Program-made: the position numbers and the translations under genes
Origin: JBFXEO01 sp050180015
GTDB taxonomy: Bacteria; Bacteroidota; Bacteroidia; Bacteroidales; Tenuifilaceae
Direction of reading: 5' to 3'
Assembly (NCBI GenBank): GCA_050180015.1
Contig: JBFXEO010000023.1
Span: 1 to 21,216 of the forward strand
DNA length: 21,216 nt
The notes under the pieces: model-generated
Told to the model about the DNA's origin: nothing
Databases searched by the model: none
The model's input: only the letters and a program-made list of their open reading frames with translations
In this document: positions 1 to 8,005 of the stretch, in pieces
Position numbering within the stretch: the first letter of the stretch is position 1
How the letters are laid out: every line of letters begins with the position of its first letter

Positions 1-81
1 TACATATATGCACCGGGAATCAACAAGCGCAACTTCCTGCGGCAGGAAGAATCGTTAATTTATACCCTGGAAGTTAACTAA
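1..81 (+). CDS. 3' end of an unidentified protein (partial)
   Basis: Frame 1 is open from the window edge to a TAA at 79-81 and encodes 26 residues, ending in SLIYTLEVN. The start lies outside the window. A strong intrinsic terminator follows 14 bp after the stop, which supports this being a real gene end on the + strand. The fragment is too short to assign to a family. The polar, beta-strand-like ending would suit an exported or outer-membrane protein, but that is only a guess. Confidence 0.6.
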   Translation, partial: YIYAPGINKRNFLRQEESLIYTLEVN

Positions 82-94
82 ACGTAATAAGTAG

Positions 95-129
95 AGAAAG
101 GCTGCAAATTTTTGCAGCCTTTCTTTTTT
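95..129 (+). terminator. Rho-independent terminator
   Basis: A perfect 13 bp inverted repeat (96-108 GAAAGGCTGCAAA, 111-123 its complement) is followed by six T at 124-129. The A at 95 and T at 124 can extend the stem. The T-tract is on the + strand side, so it serves the gene ending at 81. The minus-strand gene ending at 143 runs into the same stem, but the minus-strand sequence beyond it is not T-rich, so termination in that direction is less certain. Confidence 0.9.
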
Positions 130-142
130 CAAAAACAGCCAA

Positions 143-988
143 TTAAACCTTTGCATTATCAACAAGTTGATCGACAAATATCTTGATGGTCTTTGAGTCG
201 GTTGCACCGTAAAAGTCGTAGTAGTATTCAATTAAATATTTTTTAATATCATCGTTGCCCATATTCTGACGGCGGAGGATGGGTAGAATGGTGAAAAACT
301 CACTGGCAAGGGCCGCTTGATCTACAAACAGCAAGTCGAATTTGGTAATTTCCTCGCTGGTCCGGGTATTCTTTTCGTAGTAGTAAACGGCTACACCGGG
401 AATTTCGTTTGAGGTAATATCTCCTGAGCTGGTATTTAAAAGTTTATCTTTCTCAATCAGTAGGGCGTTTTGCTCGTAGCCTATTTTTTTCGAGATGGGG
501 TTGTTGTTTACCCGGTAGTAGAAAACAATAAATTTGTCTTCATCTATCTGATAGGTGCTGGAGTTGACGGGAATTGTAACCTGATTTCCGATAACAGAAA
601 ATTTATCGCTGCCGAAATACGCCTTTACATCATTAACCGCCGTTTCATCGGGCCTGTAGCGTTCTGCCATTAAACTGCGGCGTTTAGTAGGAACGGCAAC
701 ATCCTTAACCATGACTGTGAGTTGCTGCAGGGCATCGGGTGTTGGGGGTTCGTGCATTTTAATCATGAATCGGCCCATGCTTTGGCTTATAGAAATGACG
801 TATGAATCAAAGTTATCGAAAGTAATCTTATCGGTAGATTCAAGTACATCGCCAGCCTTTAGCTGTGTGCCAGTTTTAAAGTTCACAACTTTACCGTTAA
901 TTCGGGTAACTATGTAATTCTCCTGGGCAAATGCCGATGTTCCAAGCATTAACAGGATAATTACAATCGCATTTACTGTTGTTTTCAT
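143..988 (-). CDS. Secreted protein with FecR-like N-terminal region, function unknown
   Basis: This encodes 281 residues starting at MKTTVNAIVI. The open frame continues upstream to 1087, but this ATG is followed directly by a signal peptide (hydrophobic core about residues 6-19, likely cut after AFA, residue 21), so it is the better start. Residues 24-75 contain a V-x-x-I-N-G-K-V stretch followed by G-x-x-L-K-A-G-D-V-L, which resembles the beginning of FecR-type beta domains often seen in exported Bacteroidota proteins. The remainder, rich in Tyr, Asp and Lys, has no motif I recognise. A TAnnTTTG-like element lies about 50 bp upstream. The gene is separated by 173 bp from the next minus-strand gene and is probably its own unit. 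Real gene: confident. Function: unknown; the FecR resemblance is by eye. Confidence 0.8.
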   Translation of the reverse strand: MKTTVNAIVIILLMLGTSAFAQENYIVTRINGKVVNFKTGTQLKAGDVLESTDKITFDNFDSYVISISQSMGRFMIKMHEPPTPDALQQLTVMVKDVAVPTKRRSLMAERYRPDETAVNDVKAYFGSDKFSVIGNQVTIPVNSSTYQIDEDKFIVFYYRVNNNPISKKIGYEQNALLIEKDKLLNTSSGDITSNEIPGVAVYYYEKNTRTSEEITKFDLLFVDQAALASEFFTILPILRRQNMGNDDIKKYLIEYYYDFYGATDSKTIKIFVDQLVDNAKV

Positions 989-1036
989 ATATGATTTGTT
1001 AGATGTTTCCGGAGGGGCTAAGCACAATTTATGTAC

Positions 1037-1044
1037 CAAAGTTA
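1037..1044 (-). promoter_or_regulatory. Candidate Bacteroidota -7 element
   Basis: On the minus strand this reads TAACTTTG, a full match to TAnnTTTG. It would place the transcription start near 1030, about 40 nt before the ATG at 988. No clear TTG/TTTG -33 element lies at the expected distance, so support is partial. Confidence 0.3.
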
Positions 1045-1161
1045 GTAAAAACAATAAACTATTCCATAGACTAGTGTTTGGGCGCAACTTGCCGTTGATC
1101 TGCTTCTCGGTAAAACGTATGTATCGGGCAAGATGTACAAGGCCAGCTTACAGCGATGGGG

Positions 1162-1512
1162 TTATTCTGCAACTACCCAGGCCCGCCTTCCCTTTTTTCC
1201 ACTCTTTACTAAATTGTAGGAATGATTTATCCATTCCTTTATCAAGCCTTGCGGGATTGACCCGTCTATCCTAACCGTATTCCAGTGCTTTTTATTCATG
1301 TGGTAGCCCGGTTCCACGGCCGGATAAATTTCGCGGAGCTCAATGGCCTTTTCCGGATCACATTTGAGGTTTACCGATAGTTCGCCATTTAAGTTCGCCA
1401 GTGCAAACATTTTACCGAAAGCCTTAAAAACTAACGTATCCTCACCAAAGGGAAAGCCCTCGGTGACATCCGGTAGCGATATACAGTATTCTCTTAATTC
1501 AACTATATCCAT
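1162..1512 (-). CDS. MmcQ/YjbR family protein
   Basis: This 116-residue protein begins MDIVELREYC. An in-frame start at 1557 exists, but it would overlap yraN by 41 bp, whereas the ATG at 1512 lies just after the yraN stop and matches the usual family start and length. Family features are LPDVTEGFPFGEDTLVFKAFGK near the N-terminus (G, F and P of the turn), a central strand with LSVNLKC, and the C-terminal block KKHWNTVRIDGSIP followed by a helix with the family's typical H-S-Y. MmcQ/YjbR proteins adopt a CyaY-like double-wing fold and are often annotated as DNA-binding, though the molecular role is poorly defined. It is translationally close to the YraN gene (4 bp gap), so the two are likely co-transcribed. 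Confidence 0.88.
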   Translation of the reverse strand: MDIVELREYCISLPDVTEGFPFGEDTLVFKAFGKMFALANLNGELSVNLKCDPEKAIELREIYPAVEPGYHMNKKHWNTVRIDGSIPQGLIKEWINHSYNLVKSGKKGRRAWVVAE

Positions 1513-1516
1513 AGGG

Positions 1517-1900
1517 TTACTGTAAAGTTGGGTAAAAAGCGTCTTCAATATGCTCAATGGTATATTTATCGTTGTTCCAAATCACCGAAATAATGTCGAA
1601 CCGAACTTCTGCCTCGATTTTATACTTTTGAACGTAAGCATCGGCGGCTTCTACTATATATTTTTGTTTTTTACGTTTTACCGCATCCCGGGGTTCTTCC
1701 CAGTAGCCATGGGTTCGCGTTTTTACCTCTACAATAACAAGCATGCTTTTGTCTTTGGCAACAATATCGAGTTCTTTATGTCCGTAGTGCCAGTTCCGAT
1801 TCAAAATTTTATACCCCTTACCCTGAAGATAGTTGACCGATAACTCTTCGCCCCGGATACCCAATTTGCGAGACTGATTTATATCATCATTTTGTTCCAT
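1517..1900 (-). CDS. yraN: YraN family (UPF0102) putative endonuclease-like protein
   Basis: This encodes 127 residues, the normal length for the family. The PD-(D/E)xK-like core is visible: an early Glu in RGEELSVNYL (residues 16-25), the conserved E-L-D-I-V block with Asp at about 45, and V-E-V-K-T-R with Glu 58 and Lys 60. The fold resembles Holliday-junction resolvases, and the catalytic residues appear intact. A nuclease role is inferred from fold, since the family is not well characterised. The gene sits 4 bp upstream of the MmcQ/YjbR gene and is divergent from the gene starting at 1963, with only 62 bp between the two starts, so both promoters must lie in that short gap. Confidence 0.9.
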   Translation of the reverse strand: MEQNDDINQSRKLGIRGEELSVNYLQGKGYKILNRNWHYGHKELDIVAKDKSMLVIVEVKTRTHGYWEEPRDAVKRKKQKYIVEAADAYVQKYKIEAEVRFDIISVIWNNDKYTIEHIEDAFYPTLQ

Positions 1901-1962
1901 AAATAGTGTAACAAATTTCGGTAAAATTCGATAAAGTTAAAGTTGAACATTACGGATTGGGT

Positions 1963-2595
1963 ATGCGCGAGTGGTTGAAAATACTTATCATATTAATTAT
2001 ATTGCCTCTCAGGAGTTTTTCAAATTTAGCGAATTTTGAGGGTAAAATCAAGATTTTAAAGGAAGGTGCTTACGATACGCTTCAAATAGAGTTGAGCGTT
2101 AAAAATGATATTGTCAGAATTGATGAGATTTCGACTCATAACATAATGTTAAAGAGTTACTTGGTTAACCTTTCGGAGGAACGGATTTTTGCGCTGTCGT
2201 ACGGGAAACGGCTGTACACCGAGGTAATGCTTGCATCAAACGGGGGTCAACCGGTAGAGGTTGTTAAAACTCCAAATTACATGGAAATAGACGGTACTAA
2301 ATGCTATCAATGGAGGGTTAAGGATAAGGTTAAAAATTCGGAAATTACCTACTGGGTTGCCCCCCAAAATTTCAATTTTATAAAACCGCTTGTAAGTATT
2401 CTGAATCGAAGCCAAACCCCGCTTGATGTACTTGGGCAATTTCCGCAGGTTAATGGCTACCTGCCGTTAATCTGCGTTGACCGGACAATGTTTAGAAAAG
2501 TAAAGGAAACAATGCGGGTTGTTTCCATTAAGCCGTTAAAATTACCGGAAAGTTTATTTGTTATTCCAGCTGGTTTTCGGGAGATTCTTGGTTAA
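1963..2595 (+). CDS. Exported DUF4412-like protein, function unknown
   Basis: This encodes 210 residues from the ATG at 1963; a TTG two codons earlier is possible but less likely. The N-terminus MREWLKILIILIILPL is a signal peptide or anchor. The mature part begins with an F-E-G-K-I-K-I strand, then a Y-D-T-L-Q-I-E-L-S-V-K-N-D pattern, then L-x-x-E-R-I-F-A-L. This resembles DUF4412-type exported Bacteroidota proteins, which have a beta-barrel half related in shape to lipoprotein carriers. A later stretch (ITYWVAPQ) fits the same architecture. Assignment is by pattern only. The last 35 bp overlap the end of the convergent LD-carboxypeptidase gene. No terminator is visible in that overlap. Confidence 0.75.
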   Translation: MREWLKILIILIILPLRSFSNLANFEGKIKILKEGAYDTLQIELSVKNDIVRIDEISTHNIMLKSYLVNLSEERIFALSYGKRLYTEVMLASNGGQPVEVVKTPNYMEIDGTKCYQWRVKDKVKNSEITYWVAPQNFNFIKPLVSILNRSQTPLDVLGQFPQVNGYLPLICVDRTMFRKVKETMRVVSIKPLKLPESLFVIPAGFREILG

Positions 2596-3511
2596 CCGGG
2601 GATTGAAAAGTTAACGTGGCCCCATTTTCGTCAACTTTTAGTTTTACCTTTCGACCCATTATTAGCGAGTAGTTGGGTTCTGTGTGCCCCGCCGGGAACC
2701 CAAAGCAAACAGGGATATTAAATTCCTTTATTGCGCTGTAAATTATTTCATAGGCACTGGAACCAAAGGGGATTTTGTTATCCTTTATGTCGGAAAAAGA
2801 GCCTACCACCAAACCTCCTATGGATTTAAGTTTTCCGCTCCGTTTTAGGTGCATCATCATTCTATCAATGTGGTAAAGGTACTCATCAACCTCCTCTATG
2901 AACAGAATACGATCCTGTGCTGTAATGTCGGCATCAGTCCCTATTAAACTCTGTAGAATTGACAGATTTCCCCCTGCCAGCATGCCTTTTTTCTCGCCAA
3001 AATGGTTTAGCGGATGCGGTGGAATTGAGTAGGAAAGAGGCTCCCCGGTTAAACCTTTTACCAAGCTGCTGATGGACTCATTTCCGGTAAGGTCGTTTAC
3101 AAAGTTTACCGGCATAGTTGCATGTAGAGATTCCATTCCATACCAGCTGTTTATGATACTATGAAGCACCGTAATATCACTATACCCAACAATCCATTTG
3201 GGGTTAAGTTGGAGTTTACGAAGATTTATCAGGTCGAGAATTCGAATGGTACCATATCCTCCCCGGGCACATATTATTGCCTTTACAGATTTATCTTCAA
3301 CCATGGCCATAAAATCTTCGGCACGCTCTTCGTCTATGCCGGCAAACTGGTAATGTTTGGAAAATAAATGCGGGGCGGTTTTAACCATGAATCCCCGGGC
3401 TGTTAAATACCGGATGGCGGGTTGAATTGCGTTACGGGTTACAGAACGGGCTGTAGCAACAATTCCAATGGTATCACTTGGCTTTAGGTAGGGTGGTGTA
3501 ATATTTTCCAT
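2561..3511 (-). CDS. LD-carboxypeptidase (peptidase S66, LdcA/MccF family)
   Basis: This encodes 316 residues, typical for LdcA. The enzyme removes the terminal D-Ala from murein tetrapeptides during cytoplasmic cell-wall recycling; some relatives (MccF) instead cleave microcin C-type compounds. The expected catalytic triad is present: nucleophile Ser111 in GYSD, a Glu at about 206 in FIEEVDE, and His276 in GHTEPN. The oxyanion/substrate region ARGGYG (82-87) and the GMLAGGNLS block (176-184) are also conserved. No signal peptide is seen, as expected for a cytoplasmic enzyme. The C-terminus overlaps the convergent gene by 35 bp. A candidate promoter and a palindrome lie upstream at 3565-3611. 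Choosing LdcA over MccF follows from genomic context only: no transport or immunity genes are nearby. Confidence 0.93.
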   Translation of the reverse strand: MENITPPYLKPSDTIGIVATARSVTRNAIQPAIRYLTARGFMVKTAPHLFSKHYQFAGIDEERAEDFMAMVEDKSVKAIICARGGYGTIRILDLINLRKLQLNPKWIVGYSDITVLHSIINSWYGMESLHATMPVNFVNDLTGNESISSLVKGLTGEPLSYSIPPHPLNHFGEKKGMLAGGNLSILQSLIGTDADITAQDRILFIEEVDEYLYHIDRMMMHLKRSGKLKSIGGLVVGSFSDIKDNKIPFGSSAYEIIYSAIKEFNIPVCFGFPAGHTEPNYSLIMGRKVKLKVDENGATLTFQSPVNQESPENQLE

Positions 3512-3564
3512 GAATGTTTGCTATATGGCAATTGACTTTAAAGATATACCTTTTTTTCTAAATC

Positions 3565-3576
3565 ACCCTATAGGGT
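3565..3576. promoter_or_regulatory. 12 bp perfect palindrome, possible operator
   Basis: ACCCTATAGGGT is fully self-complementary. It starts 4 bp downstream of a TAnnTTTG-like -7 element on the minus strand, so it would overlap the transcription start of the LD-carboxypeptidase gene. That placement suits a repressor site. No regulator gene is visible nearby, and a 12 bp palindrome can arise by chance. Confidence 0.35.
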
Positions 3577-3580
3577 AGGC

Positions 3581-3611
3581 CAAATATATGCGCAATATCA
3601 GAATACTCGAA
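3581..3611 (-). promoter_or_regulatory. Candidate promoter of the LD-carboxypeptidase gene
   Basis: On the minus strand, TATATTTG (3581-3588) matches TAnnTTTG. A TTCG (3608-3611), one base off TTTG, lies 19 bp upstream. The predicted start near 3574 leaves a leader of about 60 nt before the ATG at 3511. Confidence 0.4.
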
Positions 3612-3714
3612 GTAAGTTATTTTGGCGTTTCGCTGATCTGGATAGGATTTAACCAATAGTAACATCAACCGATTAGCCGTCCGGCTACCGTTCTATTCCG
3701 TTTTTGAACTGTAC

Positions 3715-6700
3715 TTAATTATTCTGCCTAGATTTTCTGAGGTCTTCAATTAACAGAACGAATCGGCGGATAAAATTGAGCTGGAGCGTGGCATAAAGTA
3801 AAAGTGTACCAAGCCAAATTATGCTAATATTAAACCAAATGGTACGAACGTATTGACCGTTGAATAATTTGAATGGTGCATAAAGCTGAGCCCGTCCCCA
3901 TGGATGATCGGGTTGCATAAAAATAGGCTCATATTTTTGGATTACCCGATCGTCGGTTTCCAGGTATTTGGTGACTTCATTCTGACGTAGAACCCAGTCG
4001 GCAAGGGCGTTGTTATGGTTATCCTGTTTGAGCTGGTAAAAACCTGCAGCTCCTAGCAGCCCGGTAAGTTGATTGTAAACGCTATCCCGGCTACGCACTG
4101 CCTCCTGTGACATTTTAGCTCCCGTTTTTTTGAGAAAAAATAGGTATCCGGTGAGATCATCCGCTATATCATCGGTTATATTTCCATGTTTAATTTCCTT
4201 AATGAATTCGAAGGGTGGAATTCCAACCGCCCTTTCTAAGTGTTCCAGTTCGTTGGCGATGAGGTTTAAATGCCGGGTAATTTGTTCCCGATCTGGAGGA
4301 TTTTCGGACGAATTCAGCCTGATGCATTCTCCCAGCTTTGCCTGTAGTCGGGGAATAAGGAATGATACTCTAAAATTAGACTGGCTAACGGCCATGTCGT
4401 AGTAAAAAAAGTTTCGTTCAAACCGGTTATTTGAGAACTGCTCAACAGCCAGTGCCTCGTAAGCCCACCGCGATGGTAATAAATCGGCAATTACAGGAAC
4501 ATATACCCGGCGGGTAATCGCTGGGTGAAGGTTGTCATAATCTACCACGGTTCCGCTGAGCAAGATCTGGGGAACAAGTATAAATGGGATGGTAATGTAA
4601 ATTGCCACCACGGACCCCATTGCCGAGCTGATTATTAGACCCACCAGATTGGAAAAACACGATGCCGAAAAGAGTACAAGCCAGTACTGAAAGGTAAGCC
4701 CTTTGATTTCGATAATAGAATTGCCTACAATTACGAATAAGAACATTTGCAAGGCGGACAAGGCCAGTAGGTATATAACTTTGGAGTTGATGTAGCTGAA
4801 TCTGCTTAAATTTAAAAACGACTCCCGTTCCAGTATTTTCCTGTCGCCAATTATTTCTTCGGCACTAACGCTAAGCCCCAAAAATAGTGATACAATTACG
4901 CTCATGAATATGAAGGCGGGCAAGTTTTTATTATCGGCAAAGATGTAATTCTCACCAATGGAATATTTTACAAAGAAGGCCAGAATAAAAGCCAGGATAA
5001 TAGGCTCCAGTAAATTTAAAAGGATATACTGCCTGTTCGACAGCTTAGAAAGAATATTCCTTACGCTAAATATTTTAAGCTGCTTGATAATGTTGGGCTG
5101 ACTAAAGTTGTTTTTTGGAAGGGGTTTTTTATGGCCGTTAGCGGGGATGTGGTTTTGAATATTTTCTACGTAGTGAGTGTACCACTCTTCCGGTGCCACC
5201 TGCCGGGTTGCGGTTGGTTTTCCGTTTTCATCAACCACTTTGCGCTCTATTGTTTCGAGGATTTGATCGGGGTTAACATTCCCGCACCGCAGGCAACCGC
5301 CATCGTTGCTGGATAGGGGGTTTACAGTTCGGTTGAAGTACGCTACGGCTTCTCGCGGGAAACCGCAGTAAATGGGGAATCCACCTTTATCTAGAATCCA
5401 GAGTTTATCGAATAGCCGGAAAATTTTATCCGATGGTTGGTGAATATTGGCTATCACCAGTTTCCCTTTATCGGCCTGCGCTTTAAGGAGTTTTATTACC
5501 ATTAACGAATCGCTTGACGAAAGGCCGCTGGTTGGTTCATCAACAAACAGAATTGTGGGCTCGCGGAGTAATTCCAGTCCAATATTGAGCCTTTTTCGCT
5601 GTCCACCGCTTATAATCTTATTCAACGGGGAGCCTACCTTTAAATTGTGAATATCCCAAAGCTCTAAGTCGGTTAATATTTTTTTGACCAAAAGTTCAGT
5701 TTGCCTGCGGTTATAGTTGCCAAAGCACAGCTTGGCATTATAAAGCATATTCTGGTAAACGGTCAGGTTCTCGAAGAGCAAATCGTCCTGTGGAACCAGT
5801 CCAATTATTCCCCGTACTGCGTGCGGTTCCGCATAAATATCGTAACCGTTGATGAGAACCCGTCCTTTTTGCGGTTTTTGTTTGCCGGTAAGCAAGTTTA
5901 GCAGGGTGGATTTCCCAACGCCACTGCTTCCCATTATACCAATCAGCTGTCCCGACTCCTCCTTTGCCCTGAAGCGTTTAATTCCATTTTTGCTGCTCCA
6001 GTATGTGTATTCAATATCCTCGGCAACCAGCACGGCCTGTTGATGGTTCAACCTATTGCCCGAAATGCCTGCAATGGTGCTATAATGAATCGTTGGTATT
6101 CCGTACCCTTTAATGCTTGAGCCAAGTTGTAAAAAATAAGCCTTTCCCGGGCTGATTTCCTTTCCATCGATAAATAACTTCGATTCTCCCTGGTATTTTA
6201 CCAGGTAAGTTTGGATATCGGAAATTTGAAAAAAGTGGATAATTCCATCCAGTCCGGGAATACCTACGGGGTCAAACGCGGAATGTTGGCTATCATAGGG
6301 TAGCTGCAATGTTGGGTTTAATGAAAAGGGAATAGGGGCACCCTTTAGCGTGATGATTCGGAACGGATCGATGCTGCTATAATCGTTAGAAACGACGAAT
6401 CGTTTGATAAACTTTGTATCGGTAGAATCAACATTCAAGCAGCTGGCGACCAAATCGGGAAGTTCAGTAAGGTTAAAATCGTATCGTTTGCCGCCAAAGA
6501 GTTCAAATAACTTTACAACTACGTGTATTCTATCCTCAATGGTCAAGGTTTTGCTGAGCTGCGCGCAGGTGTCCCGGGTAAGCATGTACCCGTCGGCGAT
6601 GGCAACTTCTGCCTGATTCTTTTGTGTCGATATATTTTTTTGCTCCTTGTAGAATGTAATGAATGCACCTTTATGCCTTAACGGGACGTTTTCGCCCAGA

Positions 6701-6798
6701 AGATTATCGATAATACTATCAAAGGTTGAATCGACTTCCTGCGCTGAGGCTTGGAATGCCAGTATTTTGAGTAGCGTATAAATTGTTGTTTCGTTCAT
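3715..6798 (-). CDS. ABCG-like ABC transporter, ATPase-permease fusion with TerB-like N-terminus
   Basis: This 1027-residue single-chain ABC protein has the order ATPase then permease, as in the White/ABCG group. Residues 1-135 resemble a TerB-like helical region. Residues 150-245 are beta-rich (LFIDGKEI, YFLQLGSSI) and could be a degenerate FHA-like domain. The ATPase has Walker A GSSGVGKST (290-298), signature SGGQ (397-400), Walker B TILFVDEP (415-422) and H-loop His453. A CxxC (C502, C505) follows in a linker with the NPDQI motif. Hydrophobic segments lie near 594-612, 627-647, 673-696, 704-727, 729-750 and 988-1008. By this topology residues 751-987 face the periplasm, a much longer loop than in standard ABCG half-transporters. 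The C-terminus is basic and probably cytoplasmic. Substrate is unknown. It is probably monocistronic. Confidence 0.9.
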   Translation of the reverse strand: MNETTIYTLLKILAFQASAQEVDSTFDSIIDNLLGENVPLRHKGAFITFYKEQKNISTQKNQAEVAIADGYMLTRDTCAQLSKTLTIEDRIHVVVKLFELFGGKRYDFNLTELPDLVASCLNVDSTDTKFIKRFVVSNDYSSIDPFRIITLKGAPIPFSLNPTLQLPYDSQHSAFDPVGIPGLDGIIHFFQISDIQTYLVKYQGESKLFIDGKEISPGKAYFLQLGSSIKGYGIPTIHYSTIAGISGNRLNHQQAVLVAEDIEYTYWSSKNGIKRFRAKEESGQLIGIMGSSGVGKSTLLNLLTGKQKPQKGRVLINGYDIYAEPHAVRGIIGLVPQDDLLFENLTVYQNMLYNAKLCFGNYNRRQTELLVKKILTDLELWDIHNLKVGSPLNKIISGGQRKRLNIGLELLREPTILFVDEPTSGLSSSDSLMVIKLLKAQADKGKLVIANIHQPSDKIFRLFDKLWILDKGGFPIYCGFPREAVAYFNRTVNPLSSNDGGCLRCGNVNPDQILETIERKVVDENGKPTATRQVAPEEWYTHYVENIQNHIPANGHKKPLPKNNFSQPNIIKQLKIFSVRNILSKLSNRQYILLNLLEPIILAFILAFFVKYSIGENYIFADNKNLPAFIFMSVIVSLFLGLSVSAEEIIGDRKILERESFLNLSRFSYINSKVIYLLALSALQMFLFVIVGNSIIEIKGLTFQYWLVLFSASCFSNLVGLIISSAMGSVVAIYITIPFILVPQILLSGTVVDYDNLHPAITRRVYVPVIADLLPSRWAYEALAVEQFSNNRFERNFFYYDMAVSQSNFRVSFLIPRLQAKLGECIRLNSSENPPDREQITRHLNLIANELEHLERAVGIPPFEFIKEIKHGNITDDIADDLTGYLFFLKKTGAKMSQEAVRSRDSVYNQLTGLLGAAGFYQLKQDNHNNALADWVLRQNEVTKYLETDDRVIQKYEPIFMQPDHPWGRAQLYAPFKLFNGQYVRTIWFNISIIWLGTLLLYATLQLNFIRRFVLLIEDLRKSRQNN

Positions 6799-7008
6799 CG
6801 AAAATTTATATGAGCCCGAATTAATCCGTATAAATTTTGACTCAATAAAGTTAAAAAAGTTACCGGCAGAAAAATATTTTGCAGCCCGAAAACCGCTTAA
6901 ACCTCACAAATAGTTTACTTTTAAAGCAAGACACAGATTGGTTGTTGCAAAAAATTTATGCAAAACAGATATATCAAACATCATGCAAGAATGGCTGGGG
7001 CTATAAGC

Positions 7009-7034
7009 AAAAAAGCGTGGAATTATCCACGCTT
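7009..7034 (-). terminator. Rho-independent terminator of the lipoprotein gene
   Basis: A 9 bp perfect stem (7013-7021 with 7026-7034, AAGCGTGGA and its complement) encloses the loop ATTA. On the minus strand it is followed by a T-tract (six T, two of them in the stem base). It lies 22 bp after the stop of the gene ending at 7057 and upstream of the ABC transporter, separating the two units. Confidence 0.85.
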
Positions 7035-7056
7035 CTCATTTGCTTGTTGCGGAATG

Positions 7057-7869
7057 TTAAACCAAAGAATCCCTTAGCTTTATTATATTATCTGTAATGG
7101 CCTTAAACTGGTCGTTGGTTAGGCTTTCACCCTCAACGGCGTTGTATATAGCTACAATTGGTTTTAGCATGCTAATCATTTCGCCAACTTCAGCATCGGC
7201 GGAACGGGCCTGCATAAGTTCCATCAATTTTGCCAGGGGAGCCTTTTGGTTGGCTATGATTTTGATGAAATCGACATTGTTCTGGCTTGTTAGCGCTATT
7301 TGTGAAGCGATATATACACCCTCAATCCAGCTACCGGTAATAACCATTAACGATTGGTTATCTTTTCCATTTTCCACAAGGTACTTGTAGGAATCGTAGA
7401 AAGAATCGGTGATAATAAGTATAAGGGAATCCTTGTTGTCGATATTGGCCTCTACCCGTTGGGCCAGCTGCTGATTAAAACCCGTGCTGATGTTTAATTC
7501 GTCGATGAGTTTTTTAGAAGCTTTAAGGTAGTTCATGGTTTCCTGCTTCATTTGGTAGGTGGTGGAGTACGCCAAATCTGCACCGTAAATTCCCAGGTTG
7601 ATGGCTTTTGCCTTTTCGGTAAAATATTTACCAACATTATCAACCGAGTTGCATATACTTAGAATGTAGCTGGCACCAGCCTTGTTGATGAGCTGAATAA
7701 CCTCAAACGAAGTTGGAATTGGATAGTTTGTGACACCTTTGAATGCTTGTTCCTTTGTAACGGTGTTGAGCTCTTCGGCTTCCTTTGCCTGCTTGGTTCC
7801 GCAGCCGTTTATCATTAAAACAGACAGGGCGGTAACCGCCATTATTCGCATTGTGTTTTGGGTTTTCAT
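7057..7869 (-). CDS. Lipoprotein of unknown function
   Basis: This encodes 270 residues starting MKTQNTMRIM. The frame is open up to 7941, but this start places a lipoprotein signal at the N-terminus: hydrophobic AVTALSVLMI followed by NGC with the lipidated Cys at about residue 23. The mature part is mostly alpha-helical. It contains Y-x-x-S-I-C-N-S, GIYGADLAYSTTYQMKQ, and a C-terminal helix rich in Leu, Ile and Asp/Lys. I recall similar all-helical lipoproteins in Bacteroidota but no function. It would act at the inner face of the outer membrane or in the periplasm. It has its own likely promoter (7911-7941) and terminator (7009-7034), so it is a single-gene unit. Confidence 0.82.
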   Translation of the reverse strand: MKTQNTMRIMAVTALSVLMINGCGTKQAKEAEELNTVTKEQAFKGVTNYPIPTSFEVIQLINKAGASYILSICNSVDNVGKYFTEKAKAINLGIYGADLAYSTTYQMKQETMNYLKASKKLIDELNISTGFNQQLAQRVEANIDNKDSLILIITDSFYDSYKYLVENGKDNQSLMVITGSWIEGVYIASQIALTSQNNVDFIKIIANQKAPLAKLMELMQARSADAEVGEMISMLKPIVAIYNAVEGESLTNDQFKAITDNIIKLRDSLV

Positions 7870-7910
7870 ATCGGTTTTGATTGATTTAATTACCGGTTTT
7901 TGATTTCGGG

Positions 7911-7941
7911 TAAAGTTATGAATTCCGCATTTATTAACCAA
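7911..7941 (-). promoter_or_regulatory. Candidate promoter of the lipoprotein gene
   Basis: On the minus strand, TTGG (7938-7941) is followed after 19 bp by TAACTTTA (7911-7918), one base off TAnnTTTG. The predicted start is near 7904, about 35 nt before the ATG at 7869. Its presence inside the longer open frame supports the downstream start. Confidence 0.4.
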
Positions 7942-8005
7942 TAATTGGACGTTTTGTTTTTTGTGAAGTTGATAGGCATTTTTACACTGTAAGGTTGAGT
8001 TTTGC

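Noticed and set aside
996..1161. Possible short gene or frame extension in the gap after the MmcQ/YjbR gene
   Set aside because: The minus frame after the MmcQ/YjbR stop stays open for about 40 codons and a CTTGCC/GGCAAG repeat is present, but no start codon or domain pattern supports a gene, and the repeat loop is too long for a terminator.
6879..7097. Small + strand open frame in the gap before the lipoprotein gene
   Set aside because: It runs through the minus-strand terminator at 7009-7034 and into the 3' end of the lipoprotein gene, and has no recognisable start signal or motif.
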